A stretch of 21,929 nucleotides of DNA from Betaproteobacteria bacterium (GCA_019237595.1 JAFAGU010000342.1:1-21929); one strand, 5' to 3'. Shown: positions 7,781 through 17,924, numbered from the stretch's first letter. Made by a program: numbers and translations. The notes: generated from the sequence alone by a model not told the origin.

Positions 7781-8752
7781 ATGGACTACCGCCCGCTCGG
7801 CCGCACCGGAATCCAGGTCTCGCGCCTGTGCTTCGGCACCATGTCGTTCGGGGGCGATGCCGACGAGGCCGCCTCCGCGCAGATGTTCCGCGCCTGCCGC
7901 GACGCCGGCATCAACTTCTTCGATACCGCGGACCAGTACAACAAGGGCCGCTCGGAAGAGATCCTCGGCGAGCTGATCCGCGGCAGCCGCGAGGACCTCG
8001 TCATCGCCACCAAGTGCTACAACCCCTCGGGCCCGGATCTCAACGCGCGCGGGTCCTCGCGCCGGCACGTCAGCCGCGCCGTGGAGGCAAGCCTGCGGCG
8101 GCTCAAGACCGACCGCGTCGAGGTCCTCTACCTGCACCAGTTCGACGCGCTGACGCCGATCGAGGAGATGATGCGCGCGCTCGAGGATCTCGTGCGCGCG
8201 GGCAAGGTGCTCTACCCGGCGGCGAGCAACTTCGCCGCCTGGCAGGCGCAGCGCGCGCTCGACGTGCAGGAGCGCATGGGCTGGGCGCGCCTGCAGGCGC
8301 TGCAGCCGATGTACAGCCTCGTGAAACGCCAGGCCGAGGTCGAAATCCTGCCGATGGCGATCGCGAACGGCCTTTCCGTCTTTCCGTACAGTCCCGCAGG
8401 CGGCGGGCTCCTCTCCGGCAAATACGCGGCTGGCGGCGCGAGCGGCCGGCTGAAGACCAACAAGATGTACGAATCGCGGTACGGCGAGCCTTGGATGCAC
8501 CAGGTCGCCGCCGATTTCTCCGCCTTCTCGAAGAAGAAGGGCATCCATCCCATGAGCCTCGCGGTCGCCTGGGTCGCCGCGCATCCCGGCGTCACGGCGC
8601 CCATCATCGGCGCGCGCAGCCTCGAGCAGCTCCAGCCGTCGCTCGATTCGATCCGCGTCGACATGACGCCCGCGCTGCGCGCCGAGATCTCGGCGCTCTC
8701 GCGCACGCCGGCACCCGCGACCGACCGCTCGGAAGAATCCACGACCAGGTAG
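7781..8752 (+). CDS. Aldo/keto reductase family oxidoreductase
   Basis: NAD(P)H-dependent reductase of carbonyl compounds with a TIM-barrel fold, 323 residues, normal length. The catalytic tetrad is Asp48, Tyr53, Lys78 and His119 (FFDTADQYNKG, IATKCY, YLHQFD). The C-terminal part has VFPYSPAGGGLLSGKY and the cofactor-binding IIGARSLEQLQPSL. The pattern is closest to the YajO/Tas-like branch with a DTADxYxxGxSEE motif; the substrate is unknown. The ATG at 7781 is preferred over a codon ten residues upstream because MDYRPLGRTGIQVSRL is the family N-terminus. It follows the FemAB-like gene by 40 bases but has its own possible leaderless promoter. Confidence 0.93.
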   Translation: MDYRPLGRTGIQVSRLCFGTMSFGGDADEAASAQMFRACRDAGINFFDTADQYNKGRSEEILGELIRGSREDLVIATKCYNPSGPDLNARGSSRRHVSRAVEASLRRLKTDRVEVLYLHQFDALTPIEEMMRALEDLVRAGKVLYPAASNFAAWQAQRALDVQERMGWARLQALQPMYSLVKRQAEVEILPMAIANGLSVFPYSPAGGGLLSGKYAAGGASGRLKTNKMYESRYGEPWMHQVAADFSAFSKKKGIHPMSLAVAWVAAHPGVTAPIIGARSLEQLQPSLDSIRVDMTPALRAEISALSRTPAPATDRSEESTTR

Positions 8753-8852
8753 TCCGCCAGGACTAGCGCCCGCCAGCACGCGTCGCGCGCAAGGTTCCTA
8801 CCAGCCTAGGCGCTCGACACTACAGAGCGACGGTGCGTTAACACGACAGGGC

Positions 8853-8858
8853 TAACTT
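8853..8858 (+). promoter_or_regulatory. -10-like hexamer 6 nt before the lipoprotein ATG
   Basis: TAACTT is followed by six bases (GGCGGC) and the ATG at 8865. The GGCGG could be read as a weak ribosome site, but it lies directly against the ATG. The geometry predicts transcription starting at the ATG itself. Confidence 0.35.
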
Positions 8859-8864
8859 GGCGGC

Positions 8865-9449
8865 ATGCCGCATGCCGCGCCGGCCCCGCTCCTCCTCACC
8901 CTGGCCTCGCTCCTGTGCCTGCTCGCTGCCGGATGCAGCGCGATGCTTCCGAAGTCGCGCACCGTGACGCAAAGCCCGTGGGGGAGCTACCGCGACGCGC
9001 AGCTCACCTTCGACAAGATCATCCCCGGGCAGACGACGAGCGCGGAGCTGCGCGACCTGCAGCTCGATCCGGAAGCGAACCCGAACATCTCCATCCTCAA
9101 CTATTCGGAGGTGCTGACGCGCTTCATGCCGAACGCCTCCATCCGCCTCGACGACCTGGATACGGGCGTGCGCGACTGCATCAGCGCGAAGACCCAGTGC
9201 AGAGGCTACGCCGTGCAGCAGAAGACCACGGTGAAGAACCGCGAGGGCAATTTCTTCGCCGACGTGCTCGGCTTCGACCGCGAGACGCACACCACGGGCT
9301 GGTGCTTCAACGGCCTCCTCCTCGTGAAGGACGGCGTGGTGATCTACAAGCTCACGAGCGGCCAGCCGAACATCGTCGAGCACGAGAACGTCAAGAACCC
9401 GCTCGGGCCGGTAATGGGCCTCGGGCAGAAGATCTTCGGGATCTTCTAG
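8865..9449 (+). CDS. Predicted lipoprotein of unknown function
   Basis: A 194-residue protein with a lipoprotein signal peptide: hydrophobic segment about 8-20, lipobox LAAGC and acylated Cys24. Serine follows the cysteine, which predicts outer-membrane retention. The mature part includes SYRDAQLTFDKIIPGQTTSAEL (in part), then a region with three cysteines (RDCISAKTQCRGY and GWCFNG) and a lysine/glycine-rich end without membrane segments. The IIPGQTTSAELRDL stretch resembles the start of SmpA/BamE-type repeats, but I do not assign the protein to that family. It is convergent with purA, 7 bases apart, and is probably monocistronic. Function unknown. Confidence 0.85.
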   Translation: MPHAAPAPLLLTLASLLCLLAAGCSAMLPKSRTVTQSPWGSYRDAQLTFDKIIPGQTTSAELRDLQLDPEANPNISILNYSEVLTRFMPNASIRLDDLDTGVRDCISAKTQCRGYAVQQKTTVKNREGNFFADVLGFDRETHTTGWCFNGLLLVKDGVVIYKLTSGQPNIVEHENVKNPLGPVMGLGQKIFGIF

Positions 9450-9456
9450 CCGCCGC

Positions 9457-10745
<1,289 letters not shown>

Positions 10746-10749
<4 letters not shown>

Positions 10750-11717
10750 TTGCGCTTCTTCCTTCCGCCGGCCTTGAGCGAGGCGAGCGCGCGCAGGTCC
10801 ATGGAGAAACCGGTCGCCGGGCGGGCGCGGCCGAAGGCCTTGCCGACTTCGTCATAGCGGCCGCCTCGCGCCACCGCGCCGGTGACGCCGTCGCAGTAGG
10901 CGTCGAACACGACGCCGGAGTGGTAGTGGTAGCCGCGAAGCTCGGCGAGGTCGAACCCCACCGGGATGGGGCAGGCCTTCGCAAGCGCGTGCAGCGTCTT
11001 CAGCGCCTTCTTGAGCGAATCGATCGCGGGAAGGCGCCGCTCTGCCTCGTCGAGCACCTCGGAGCCGCCGTAGAGGTCCGCCAGGAGGAGCAGCGCCTCC
11101 CGGGTCTTGGCCGGCAGCTTCTTCGCGAGCGCCCCGATGGCGGGCTTGTCCTTTTTCTGCAGGGCTTCGAAAAGCTCGCCTTCCAGTTCCGCTCCGATGC
11201 GCGCATCGCGCGCAATGGAGCGGAACACCGCCACGTGGCCGATGTCGATGCGCGGGGAGCGCGCGCCCGAGAGCGCGAGCGCCTCGCACAGGAGGCGCAG
11301 CACCTCGGCGTCGGCGACCGGGCGCGCCTCGCCATAGATCTCGGCGCCGATCTGGATCGGCTCGCGCGTCGCGCCGGGCGTCGCCGGCCGCGTGTGCAGG
11401 ACGCTCCCGCAATAGCAAAGCCGCGCCACGCCCTTGCGGTTGAGCAGGTGCGCGTCGATGCGCGCGACCTGCGGCGTGAGGTCCGCCCGCACGCCCATCG
11501 TGCGCCCGGAGAGCTGGTCGACCACCTTGAACGTCCGCAGCTCCAGGTCGTGGCCCGTTCCGGTGAGGAGCGAGTCGGTGTACTCGAGCAGCGGGGGGAT
11601 CACGAGCTCGAACCGGTTCGCGAAGAAAAGGTCCAGGATCGCGCGGCGAAGCGATTCGATCCGCCGCGCCTCCGCGGGGAGGATGTCTTCTACGTACTCC
11701 GGCAGCACCCAGCGCAT
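10746..11717 (-). CDS. hisZ: ATP phosphoribosyltransferase regulatory subunit HisZ, short form
   Basis: HisZ is a histidyl-tRNA-synthetase paralogue that pairs with short-form HisG to catalyse and feedback-control the first step of histidine synthesis; hisG is not in the window. The start MRWVLPEYVEDILPAEA and the class II fold are clear: PPLLEYTDSLLTG, GVRADLTPQVARIDAHL, CYCGSVLHTRP, GAEIYGE, and a final GGRYDEVGKAFGRARPATGFSMDL. The ATG at 11717 has GAGG 8 nt upstream; a GTG one codon earlier is the alternative. The protein ends at 323 residues in RALASLKAGGRKKRK, whereas betaproteobacterial HisZ proteins I know of run to about 380, so roughly 60 C-terminal residues appear to be absent. Confidence 0.93.
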
Positions 11718-11732
11718 CACGCCCGCCTCACT

Positions 11733-11921
11733 TCAGAGCCTCGCGAGCCAGAGGATCACGAGTCCGACGATCATCGAGGAGAGCCCGACGAAGCGGATCT
11801 GCCCGTCGTTCATCTGGGTGATCCGCCGGAAGGTGTCGCGCCACAGGCCCGGCGCTAGGAAGGGCAGGACGCCCTCGAGGATCAGCATGAGCGCGAGCGC
11901 CATGAGGAACGTGTTCGCCAA
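11733..11921 (-). CDS. DUF2065 family small membrane protein
   Basis: A 62-residue protein of the YjeT/DUF2065 type with two membrane helices: about 5-22 (FLMALALMLILEGVLPFL) and about 45-61 (GLSSMIVGLVILWLARL). The LALxLxLEGxxPFL signature and the RRI/QMND linker fit the family; its role is unknown, but it habitually follows hflC. The start is the TTG at 11921, which gives the usual six or seven residues before the first helix; the ATG at 11903 would cut into it. There is no clear Shine-Dalgarno. It lies 27 bases after hflC and 15 bases before hisZ. Confidence 0.88.
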   Translation of the reverse strand: MANTFLMALALMLILEGVLPFLAPGLWRDTFRRITQMNDGQIRFVGLSSMIVGLVILWLARL

Positions 11922-11948
11922 GATGTCAGCGCCGCGCTCGGCGCGCCC

Positions 11949-12848
11949 TCATTTTCTGCCTGCGCTGCGGCCCTGGCCGTCGCGACCCAGGGAGTCGCGC
12001 AGGTAGCGGAAGAAGTCGGAGTCCGGCTGCAGGAGCAGGAGGTCGCTGCGCCCATGGAAGCTCTGCTTGTAGGCCTCCATGCTGCGGTAGAACGCGTAGA
12101 ACTCGGCGTTGCCCGAGAAGGCGTTCGCGTAGATAGCGGAGGCCCTTGCGTCGCCCTCGCCCTTCGTGCGCTGGGCGTCGCGGTAGGCCTCGGCAACGAT
12201 GATCTCGCGCTGGCGGTCCGCGTCGGCGCGGATGCGCTCGCTCTCGGCGGCGCCGGTGGAGCGCTGCTCGTTGGCGATGCGCTTGCGCTCGGCCTGCATG
12301 CGGCCGAAGACCGACTCGCTCACTTCCTGGGGCAGGTCGACGCGCTTCAGGCGCACGTCGATGATCTCCACGCCGATCCTCTTCAGGTCCGCATCGGCCT
12401 TGGTGCGCACGTCGGCCATGATCTCGTCGCGCTGGCCCGAGACGGCGTCGTGCACGGTCCGCCGGTTGAACTCGGCCTGCAGCACGTCGGAGATCGTCTG
12501 CTTGATCCGCCCGGCGGCGCTGCGCTCGTCGCCCTCCACGCTCACGTAGTACTGCTGGGCGTCGGCGATGCGCCACTTCACGAACGAGTCGACGAGCAGC
12601 GGTTTCTTCTCCGAGGTGATGAAGCGCAGCGGCTCGGGGTCGTCGAAGGTGAGCACGCGCATGTCGAAGAAGCGCACCGACTGGATGAGCGGCCATTTCA
12701 CGTGCAGGCCGGAGTGCTTCACCACTTCCTTCACCTGGCCGAACTGCAGCACGATCGCGTTCTGCGTCTGGTCGACGGTGTAGAGCGCGCTCGAGGCGAG
12801 GAGCACGACCACGAGCAAGGCGACCGCGATGGGGGCGAGCGCTTTCAT
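11949..12848 (-). CDS. hflC: HflC, modulator of FtsH protease
   Basis: SPFH/prohibitin-domain protein which with HflK forms a large cage around FtsH in the inner membrane and limits access of membrane substrates. The product is 299 residues: an N-terminal signal anchor (about 4-24), the SPFH domain beginning ALYTVDQTQNAIVLQFG and a long helical coiled-coil region with ERKRIANEQRSTGAAESERI and EAYRDAQRTKGEGDA (about 190-250). The bulk lies on the periplasmic side. The ATG at 12848 has GAGG 6 nt upstream, overlapping the hflK stop region; the gap to hflK is 7 bases. Confidence 0.97.
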   Translation of the reverse strand: MKALAPIAVALLVVVLLASSALYTVDQTQNAIVLQFGQVKEVVKHSGLHVKWPLIQSVRFFDMRVLTFDDPEPLRFITSEKKPLLVDSFVKWRIADAQQYYVSVEGDERSAAGRIKQTISDVLQAEFNRRTVHDAVSGQRDEIMADVRTKADADLKRIGVEIIDVRLKRVDLPQEVSESVFGRMQAERKRIANEQRSTGAAESERIRADADRQREIIVAEAYRDAQRTKGEGDARASAIYANAFSGNAEFYAFYRSMEAYKQSFHGRSDLLLLQPDSDFFRYLRDSLGRDGQGRSAGRK

Positions 12849-12855
12849 GGCCGCC

Positions 12856-14067
12856 TCACCGGTCCGCCCGGTCGCGGTTGCGCAGCGACTCGCGCGAGCG
12901 CGGCCCGCCGCCCTCGGAAGCCGCCGGCTCCTGCGGCGAGGGCCGCGCGGGCTGCGCGCCCTCCACCGGCGAGCCCGCGCTCTGCATGAGCTTGTCGAGC
13001 GGCAGGTAGAGGAGGTTCCCCTGCCCGCGGTAGTCGAGCAGGATCTTGTTCGTCGAGGAGAGGATCTGCTGGAGCGTCTCGATGTAGATGCGCTCGCGGG
13101 TCACCGCCGGCGCCTTGGAGTACTCGGCGAGGACCTGCTTGAAGCGCGAGGCCTCGCCCTCGGCGTTGGCGATCACGCGCTGCTTGTAGCCGTCGGCCTC
13201 CTGCAGCAGCCTCGAAGCGGCTCCCCTCGCCCGCGGGATCACGTCGTTCGCGTAGGCCTGGCCCTCGTTCTTCTGCCGCTCGCGGTCCTGGCCGGCCTTC
13301 ACCGCGTCGTCGAACGCCGCCTGCACCTGCTCCGGGGGCTGCGCCGCCTGGATCGTCACCGTGCTGATCGCGATGCCGGTGCCGTAGCGGTCGTGGATCT
13401 GCTGCATGACGGTGGCCGCCCGCTTCGCGATCTCTTCGCGGTTCTCGTAGAGGATGCCGTCCATCTTGCTCTTGCCGATCACCTCGCGCATCGCCGTCTC
13501 GGCGATCTGCTGGGCGCTCTCGTCGGGCTTGCGCACGTTGAACACGTAGTCGCGCGCGTCCTTGACCGTGTACTGCACGGCGAACTGCAGGTCGACGATG
13601 TTCTCGTCGTCCGTGAGCATGAGCGATTCCTTCAGCACCTTCGCCCGCACGTTGTTGCGGTAGCCCACCTCCAGCGAGCGCACCTGCTCGAGGTTGACGA
13701 TCTCGTGGCGCTGGATGGGCCAGGGCGCGCGCAGGTGCAGCCCCGGGTCGGTCTGCTCCGAGTAGCGCCCGAACGTGAGCACGACGGCGCGCGAGCCCGC
13801 CTGCACGACGTAGAAACCGCTCGCAAGCCAGACCGCGAGCACGATGAGGATGAGCAGCCCTGCCCCGCCGCCGAACTGCCAGCCGGTGGGACCCGAAGGC
13901 GGCGGCGCGCCGGCGCCGCGGCGGCGGCCGAAGAGCTCCGCGAGCCTCCGGTTGAAGTTGCGCCAGAGCTCGTCCAGGTCCGGCGGCCCCTGGTTGCCGC
14001 CGGGGCCGCCCCGGGAGCCGTCGGGACCGCGGGAGCCGCGTCCCCAGTTTGGATCGTTCAAAGACAC
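12856..14067 (-). CDS. hflK: HflK, modulator of FtsH protease
   Basis: Partner of HflC. The product is 403 residues: a glycine/proline-rich cytoplasmic N-terminus (1-65, starting MSLNDPNWGRG), one membrane helix (about 69-88, LLILIVLAVWLASGFYVV), an SPFH domain (VQAGSRAVVLTFGRY, DPGLHLRAPWPIQ) and a coiled-coil region ending in EYSKAPAVTRERIYIETLQQ (in part). The start is a GTG at 14067 with no clear Shine-Dalgarno; it matches the usual MSLNDPxWG N-terminus. It is downstream of hflX by 44 bases. Confidence 0.97.
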   Translation of the reverse strand: MSLNDPNWGRGSRGPDGSRGGPGGNQGPPDLDELWRNFNRRLAELFGRRRGAGAPPPSGPTGWQFGGGAGLLILIVLAVWLASGFYVVQAGSRAVVLTFGRYSEQTDPGLHLRAPWPIQRHEIVNLEQVRSLEVGYRNNVRAKVLKESLMLTDDENIVDLQFAVQYTVKDARDYVFNVRKPDESAQQIAETAMREVIGKSKMDGILYENREEIAKRAATVMQQIHDRYGTGIAISTVTIQAAQPPEQVQAAFDDAVKAGQDRERQKNEGQAYANDVIPRARGAASRLLQEADGYKQRVIANAEGEASRFKQVLAEYSKAPAVTRERIYIETLQQILSSTNKILLDYRGQGNLLYLPLDKLMQSAGSPVEGAQPARPSPQEPAASEGGGPRSRESLRNRDRADR

Positions 14068-14111
14068 GATGGGAGGCAGGGGCCGTTGAGTAACTTCAGT
14101 GACATGAGGTT

Positions 14112-15275
14112 CTAGCGCGCCCGAAGCGAGGGCGATTCGGCTGCCGGAGCCCCGCGCGCCGCCGAGCGCGCCCTCGCGAACTCGGCGATCGCACCGCGCA
14201 GCGCCTGAAGCCCCGCGCCGCTGCGGGCGCTCACGAAAACGCGCGAAATCCTACCATACTGGTCGCGCTCGACCTCGCTCGACGGGGCGTTCGGCGAAGG
14301 CAGCAGATCGGTCTTGTTCCAGACGAGAATCTGCGGGATGGCGTCCGCGCCGATCTCCTCCAGGACGGCGTTCACCTGCGCGAGCTGCGCCTCGCGCGCC
14401 GGAGAAGCGGCATCCACGACGTGCAGCAGGAGCTCCGCGTGCACGGTCTCTTCGAGCGTGGCGCGGAAGGCAGCGACCAAGCCGTGCGGCAGGTCTCGGA
14501 TGAAGCCCACCGTATCGGAAAGCGTGACGTTTCCCGCGCCCTCGATCCACACCCGCCGCACCGTCGTGTCCAGCGTCGCGAAAAGCTGGTCGGCCTCGTA
14601 CGCCTTGGCGTGCGCGAGCGCGTTGAAGAGCGTCGACTTCCCGGCATTGGTGTAGCCGACGATGGACACGGCGAGCAGGTCGCGCCGCGAGCGGGCGCGC
14701 CGCTGCGTCTCGCGGCGCCTTCTCAGCTGCGCGATCTTCTCGCGCAGCACCTTGACGCGCTGCGCGATGTAGCGCCGGTCGAGCTCGAGCTGCGTCTCGC
14801 CCGGCCCGCCGGTCTTGCCTAGGCCGCCGCGCTGGCGCTCGAGGTGCGACCAGCCGCGCACGAGCCGCGTGGAGAGGTGCTGCAGGCGGGCAAGCTCGAC
14901 CTGGAGCTTGCCTTCGTTGGTCTGGGCGCGCTGCGCGAAGATCTCGAGGATGAGCTCGGTGCGGTCGAACACGCGCGCGTTGAGCTCGCGCTCGAGGTTG
15001 CGTTGCTGCGCCGGCGAGAGCTCGTGGTTGAAGACCACGGTAGCGGCATTCAGCGCCTTCAGCGCCTCGGCGACCTGCGCCACCTTGCCGCTCCCGGCGT
15101 AGAACTTCGGATCGGGCCTCTGCCGCCGGCCCCCGATCACCTCGTAGCGGGAAACGCCGGCGCTTTCCACGAGGCGCACGACCTCCTCGACCGACTCCCG
15201 GTAGCGGTCGTCGCCGAAGTCGAGGCTTACGATGATCGCCGAGCGCGGGTCGGCGGCTGAGGCGGTGCGGTCCAG
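14112..15275 (-). CDS. hflX: GTPase HflX (ribosome splitting/rescue), probable CTG start
   Basis: Ribosome-binding GTPase that splits stalled 70S ribosomes under stress. The N-terminal domain includes LSPAQQRNLERELN and DRTELILEIFAQRA, followed by the LERQRGGLGKTGGPGETQLE loop and the G domain with G1 GYTNAGKST (207-215), G3 DTVG and G4 NKTD. The first GTG in frame (15179) would cut off the first 32 residues, which include SAIIVSLDFGDDRYRESVEE, clearly homologous to the family N-terminus. No ATG, GTG or TTG lies between hfq and that segment. CTG at 15275, 19 bases past the hfq stop, gives LDRTASAADPRSAIIV, which lines up with E. coli MFDRYDAGEQAVLV, so I extend to it (387 residues). A conventional annotation would start at 15179. 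Confidence 0.92.
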   Translation of the reverse strand: MDRTASAADPRSAIIVSLDFGDDRYRESVEEVVRLVESAGVSRYEVIGGRRQRPDPKFYAGSGKVAQVAEALKALNAATVVFNHELSPAQQRNLERELNARVFDRTELILEIFAQRAQTNEGKLQVELARLQHLSTRLVRGWSHLERQRGGLGKTGGPGETQLELDRRYIAQRVKVLREKIAQLRRRRETQRRARSRRDLLAVSIVGYTNAGKSTLFNALAHAKAYEADQLFATLDTTVRRVWIEGAGNVTLSDTVGFIRDLPHGLVAAFRATLEETVHAELLLHVVDAASPAREAQLAQVNAVLEEIGADAIPQILVWNKTDLLPSPNAPSSEVERDQYGRISRVFVSARSGAGLQALRGAIAEFARARSAARGAPAAESPSLRAR

Positions 15276-15294
15276 CGAGGCCTGCGCTTGCGGG

Positions 15295-15531
15295 CTACTC
15301 CGCGTCCTTGTCGGTGCCGAGATTGATGGGCCGCGAGGGCACGACGGTGGAGATGGCGTGCTTGTAGACCATCTGCGTGACCGAGTTGCGCAGCAGCACG
15401 ACGTACTGGTCGAACGACTCGATCTGCCCCTGGAGCTTGATTCCGTTCACGAGGTAGATGGACACCGGGACGTGCTCCTTGCGGAGCGTGTTCAGGAACG
15501 GGTCTTGTAGCAACTGCCCTTTGTTGCTCAT
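15295..15531 (-). CDS. hfq: RNA chaperone Hfq
   Basis: Hexameric Sm-like protein that pairs small RNAs with mRNAs. The product is 78 residues, typical for betaproteobacteria. Sm1 (KEHVPVSIYLVNGIKLQGQI, then ESFD) contains the proximal-face Q and the lateral region; Sm2 has MVYKHAISTVVP with the YKH motif. The tail is short and acidic (GTDKDAE). The ATG at 15531 is chosen over one ten codons upstream because MSNKGQLLQDPFLNTLR is the family N-terminus and AGAGAG lies about 7 nt ahead. hflX follows. Confidence 0.98.
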   Translation of the reverse strand: MSNKGQLLQDPFLNTLRKEHVPVSIYLVNGIKLQGQIESFDQYVVLLRNSVTQMVYKHAISTVVPSRPINLGTDKDAE

Positions 15532-15561
15532 GTTGTTCTCTCTTGGGAGTTTTGTCGCCAT

Positions 15562-15590
15562 ACTCTAATTGATTTGCCTAGGGTTTTCTA
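15562..15590 (-). promoter_or_regulatory. Candidate hfq promoter overlapping the aroC stop
   Basis: On the minus strand TAGAAA (15590-15585, including the aroC stop codon TAG) is a 4/6 match to a -35. After a 17-base spacer comes TAGAGT (15567-15562) as -10. Transcription would begin near 15555, giving a leader of about 24 nt that excludes the upstream ATG at 15561 and supports initiation at 15531. Confidence 0.5.
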
Positions 15591-16679
15591 GCGCTTACCC
15601 CACGTCACCGGCGGCGAAACATCGGCGCACTGCGCGCGATGGCGCAGGGCATGATCCATGAGGACGCACGCAAGCATCGCCTCGGCGATGGGCGTGGCGC
15701 GTATGCCCACGCAGGGGTCGTGGCGCCCTGTGGTCGCGATGGTCGTCTCGCCGCCGCGAAGGTCGATCGTGCGTCGCGGAAGGCGGATGCTGGAGGTGGG
15801 CTTGAGGGCGATGGACAGCGCGATATCCTGCCCGGTGGAGATGCCGCCCAGCACGCCGCCGTTGTTGTTCGTGGCGAAGCCTTGCGCCGTCATCTCGTCG
15901 CCGTGCTCGCTGCCCTTCTGCGCGATCGACCGGAAGCCGGCGCCGATCTCGACGCCCTTCACCGCGTTGATGGACATCATGGCCGACGCGATGTCGGCAT
16001 CGAGCCGGCCGTAGACGGGTTCGCCCCAGCCGACCGGCACGCCTTGCGCGACGACGTTCACGCGCGCGCCCACCGAGTCGCCGCTTTCGCGCAGCTCGTC
16101 CATGAATTTCTCGAGCTGCGGGACGGCTTTCGCGCTCGGCGAGAAGAAGGCGTTGTCGTCGACTTCTTTCCACGATTCGAACGGGATCTCGATTTTTCCA
16201 AGAGCAGCGAGAAAACCCCTCACCGATACTCCATAGCGCTCGCCAAGCCATTTCTTGGCGATCGCGCCGGCAGCCACGCGCACCACGGTCTCGCGGGCGG
16301 AGGCGCGGCCGCCGCCGCGCGGGTCGCGAAAGCCGTACTTCTGCGTGTACGTGTAGTCGGCGTGCCCGGGGCGGAACTTCTCCGCGATCTCGGCGTAGTC
16401 CTTCGGGCGCTGATCCTCGTTCCTCACGAGGAAGCCGATCGCGGTGCCGGTCGTCCTGCCTTCGAAGACGCCCGAGAGGATCTCGACCCGGTCCGACTCG
16501 CGCCGCTGCGTGACGTGGCGCGAAGTCCCGGGCTTGCGCCGGTCGAGCTCTCTTTGAAGGTCTTCTTCTTTTAGTTGCAGCCCGGGAGGGCAGCCGTCCA
16601 CCACGCCGCCGTACGCCGGCCCGTGCGACTCGCCGAACGAAGTGACGCAGTAGAGGAGACCGAAGCTGTTGCCCGACAT
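15588..16679 (-). CDS. aroC: Chorismate synthase
   Basis: Last step of the shikimate pathway: eliminates phosphate from EPSP to give chorismate, using reduced FMN. The product is 363 residues, near the usual 366. Family signatures are SFGESHGPAYGGVVDGCPPG (14-33), RPGHADYTYTQKYG, RDPRGGGRASARET, NNNGGVLGGISTGQ and the C-terminal MDHALRHRAQCADV. There is no Shine-Dalgarno before the ATG; TAGAAT ends exactly 6 nt before it. Its place upstream of hfq is where der/engA often sits in related genomes. Confidence 0.98.
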   Translation of the reverse strand: MSGNSFGLLYCVTSFGESHGPAYGGVVDGCPPGLQLKEEDLQRELDRRKPGTSRHVTQRRESDRVEILSGVFEGRTTGTAIGFLVRNEDQRPKDYAEIAEKFRPGHADYTYTQKYGFRDPRGGGRASARETVVRVAAGAIAKKWLGERYGVSVRGFLAALGKIEIPFESWKEVDDNAFFSPSAKAVPQLEKFMDELRESGDSVGARVNVVAQGVPVGWGEPVYGRLDADIASAMMSINAVKGVEIGAGFRSIAQKGSEHGDEMTAQGFATNNNGGVLGGISTGQDIALSIALKPTSSIRLPRRTIDLRGGETTIATTGRHDPCVGIRATPIAEAMLACVLMDHALRHRAQCADVSPPVTWGKR

Positions 16680-16685
16680 GGATCC

Positions 16686-16691
16686 ATTCTA
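16686..16691 (-). promoter_or_regulatory. -10-like hexamer 6 nt before the aroC ATG
   Basis: TAGAAT, then GGATCC, then the ATG at 16679. This is the best consensus match of the leaderless-type starts in the window. The -35 region overlaps the end of the CBS-domain gene and is a poor match (TAAAGC). Confidence 0.5.
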
Positions 16692-16711
16692 CAGACCCGT
16701 GTCGGGCGGCT

Positions 16712-17146
16712 TTACGCGGGCCAGTTCTTGATGTAGCCCTTCAGCATCTTGTTCTCGAAGTCCTGCTCCTCGAGCACCGCCTTCGCCACGTCGCGGAACG
16801 AGATCACGCCGAGGAGCTTGCCGTCCTGCATGACCGGCAGGTAGCGGGCGCCGCTCTCGAGCATCGTGCGGCGCAGGTCGTTCACCTCCATGTCGGGCGC
16901 GGCGACGACCGGATCGCTCACCATGATGTCGGCGACCTTGGTGTCGCCGAGCGAGCCGCCGCCGCGCGCGAGCGCGCGCAGGAGCTCGTGGAACGTGAGC
17001 ATCCCGGCCATGCGACCCTGGTCCAGCACGACCAGGGAGCCGAGGTTCTCGGAGGCCATCCGGGCGACCGCGTCGACCGCGCGTCCGGTCGGCTCGATGC
17101 TCAGCAGGCGGTTTCCTTTGACACGCAGGATCTCTCTCACTTGCAT
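16712..17146 (-). CDS. Two-CBS-domain protein
   Basis: A 144-residue stand-alone Bateman module: CBS1 about 10-60 (AVDAVARMASENLGSLVVLD, GMLTFHELLRALA) and CBS2 about 72-128 (VADIMVSDPVVAAPDMEVND, RYLPVMQDGKLLGVISFRDV). Such modules bind adenosine nucleotides (AMP, ATP or SAM) and regulate partner proteins; the partner is unknown. There is no enzymatic domain or membrane segment. The ATG at 17146 has a strong GGAGGTGG 7 nt ahead; an earlier in-frame start at 17239 would run into the divergent SDR gene. It is upstream of aroC by 32 bases, divergent from the SDR gene. Confidence 0.92.
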   Translation of the reverse strand: MQVREILRVKGNRLLSIEPTGRAVDAVARMASENLGSLVVLDQGRMAGMLTFHELLRALARGGGSLGDTKVADIMVSDPVVAAPDMEVNDLRRTMLESGARYLPVMQDGKLLGVISFRDVAKAVLEEQDFENKMLKGYIKNWPA

Positions 17147-17168
17147 GGTGGACCACCTCCTCTGCGCC

Positions 17169-17196
17169 AGAATACTCTTTTGCCCCATGAGGGCAA
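17169..17196. promoter_or_regulatory. Overlapping divergent -10 elements and inverted repeat
   Basis: Minus-strand TATTCT (17174-17169), with TTGCCC 16 bases upstream as -35, can serve the CBS gene. Plus-strand TACTCT (17173-17178) can serve the SDR gene. A perfect inverted repeat TTGCCC / GGGCAA (17180-17185 and 17191-17196, centre CATGA) covers the CBS -35 and the first possible SDR ATG (17187). A repressor bound here would affect both genes. This is inference from motifs. Confidence 0.4.
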
Positions 17197-17210
17197 GGGG
17201 AAAGGCGACG

Positions 17211-17924
<714 letters not shown>

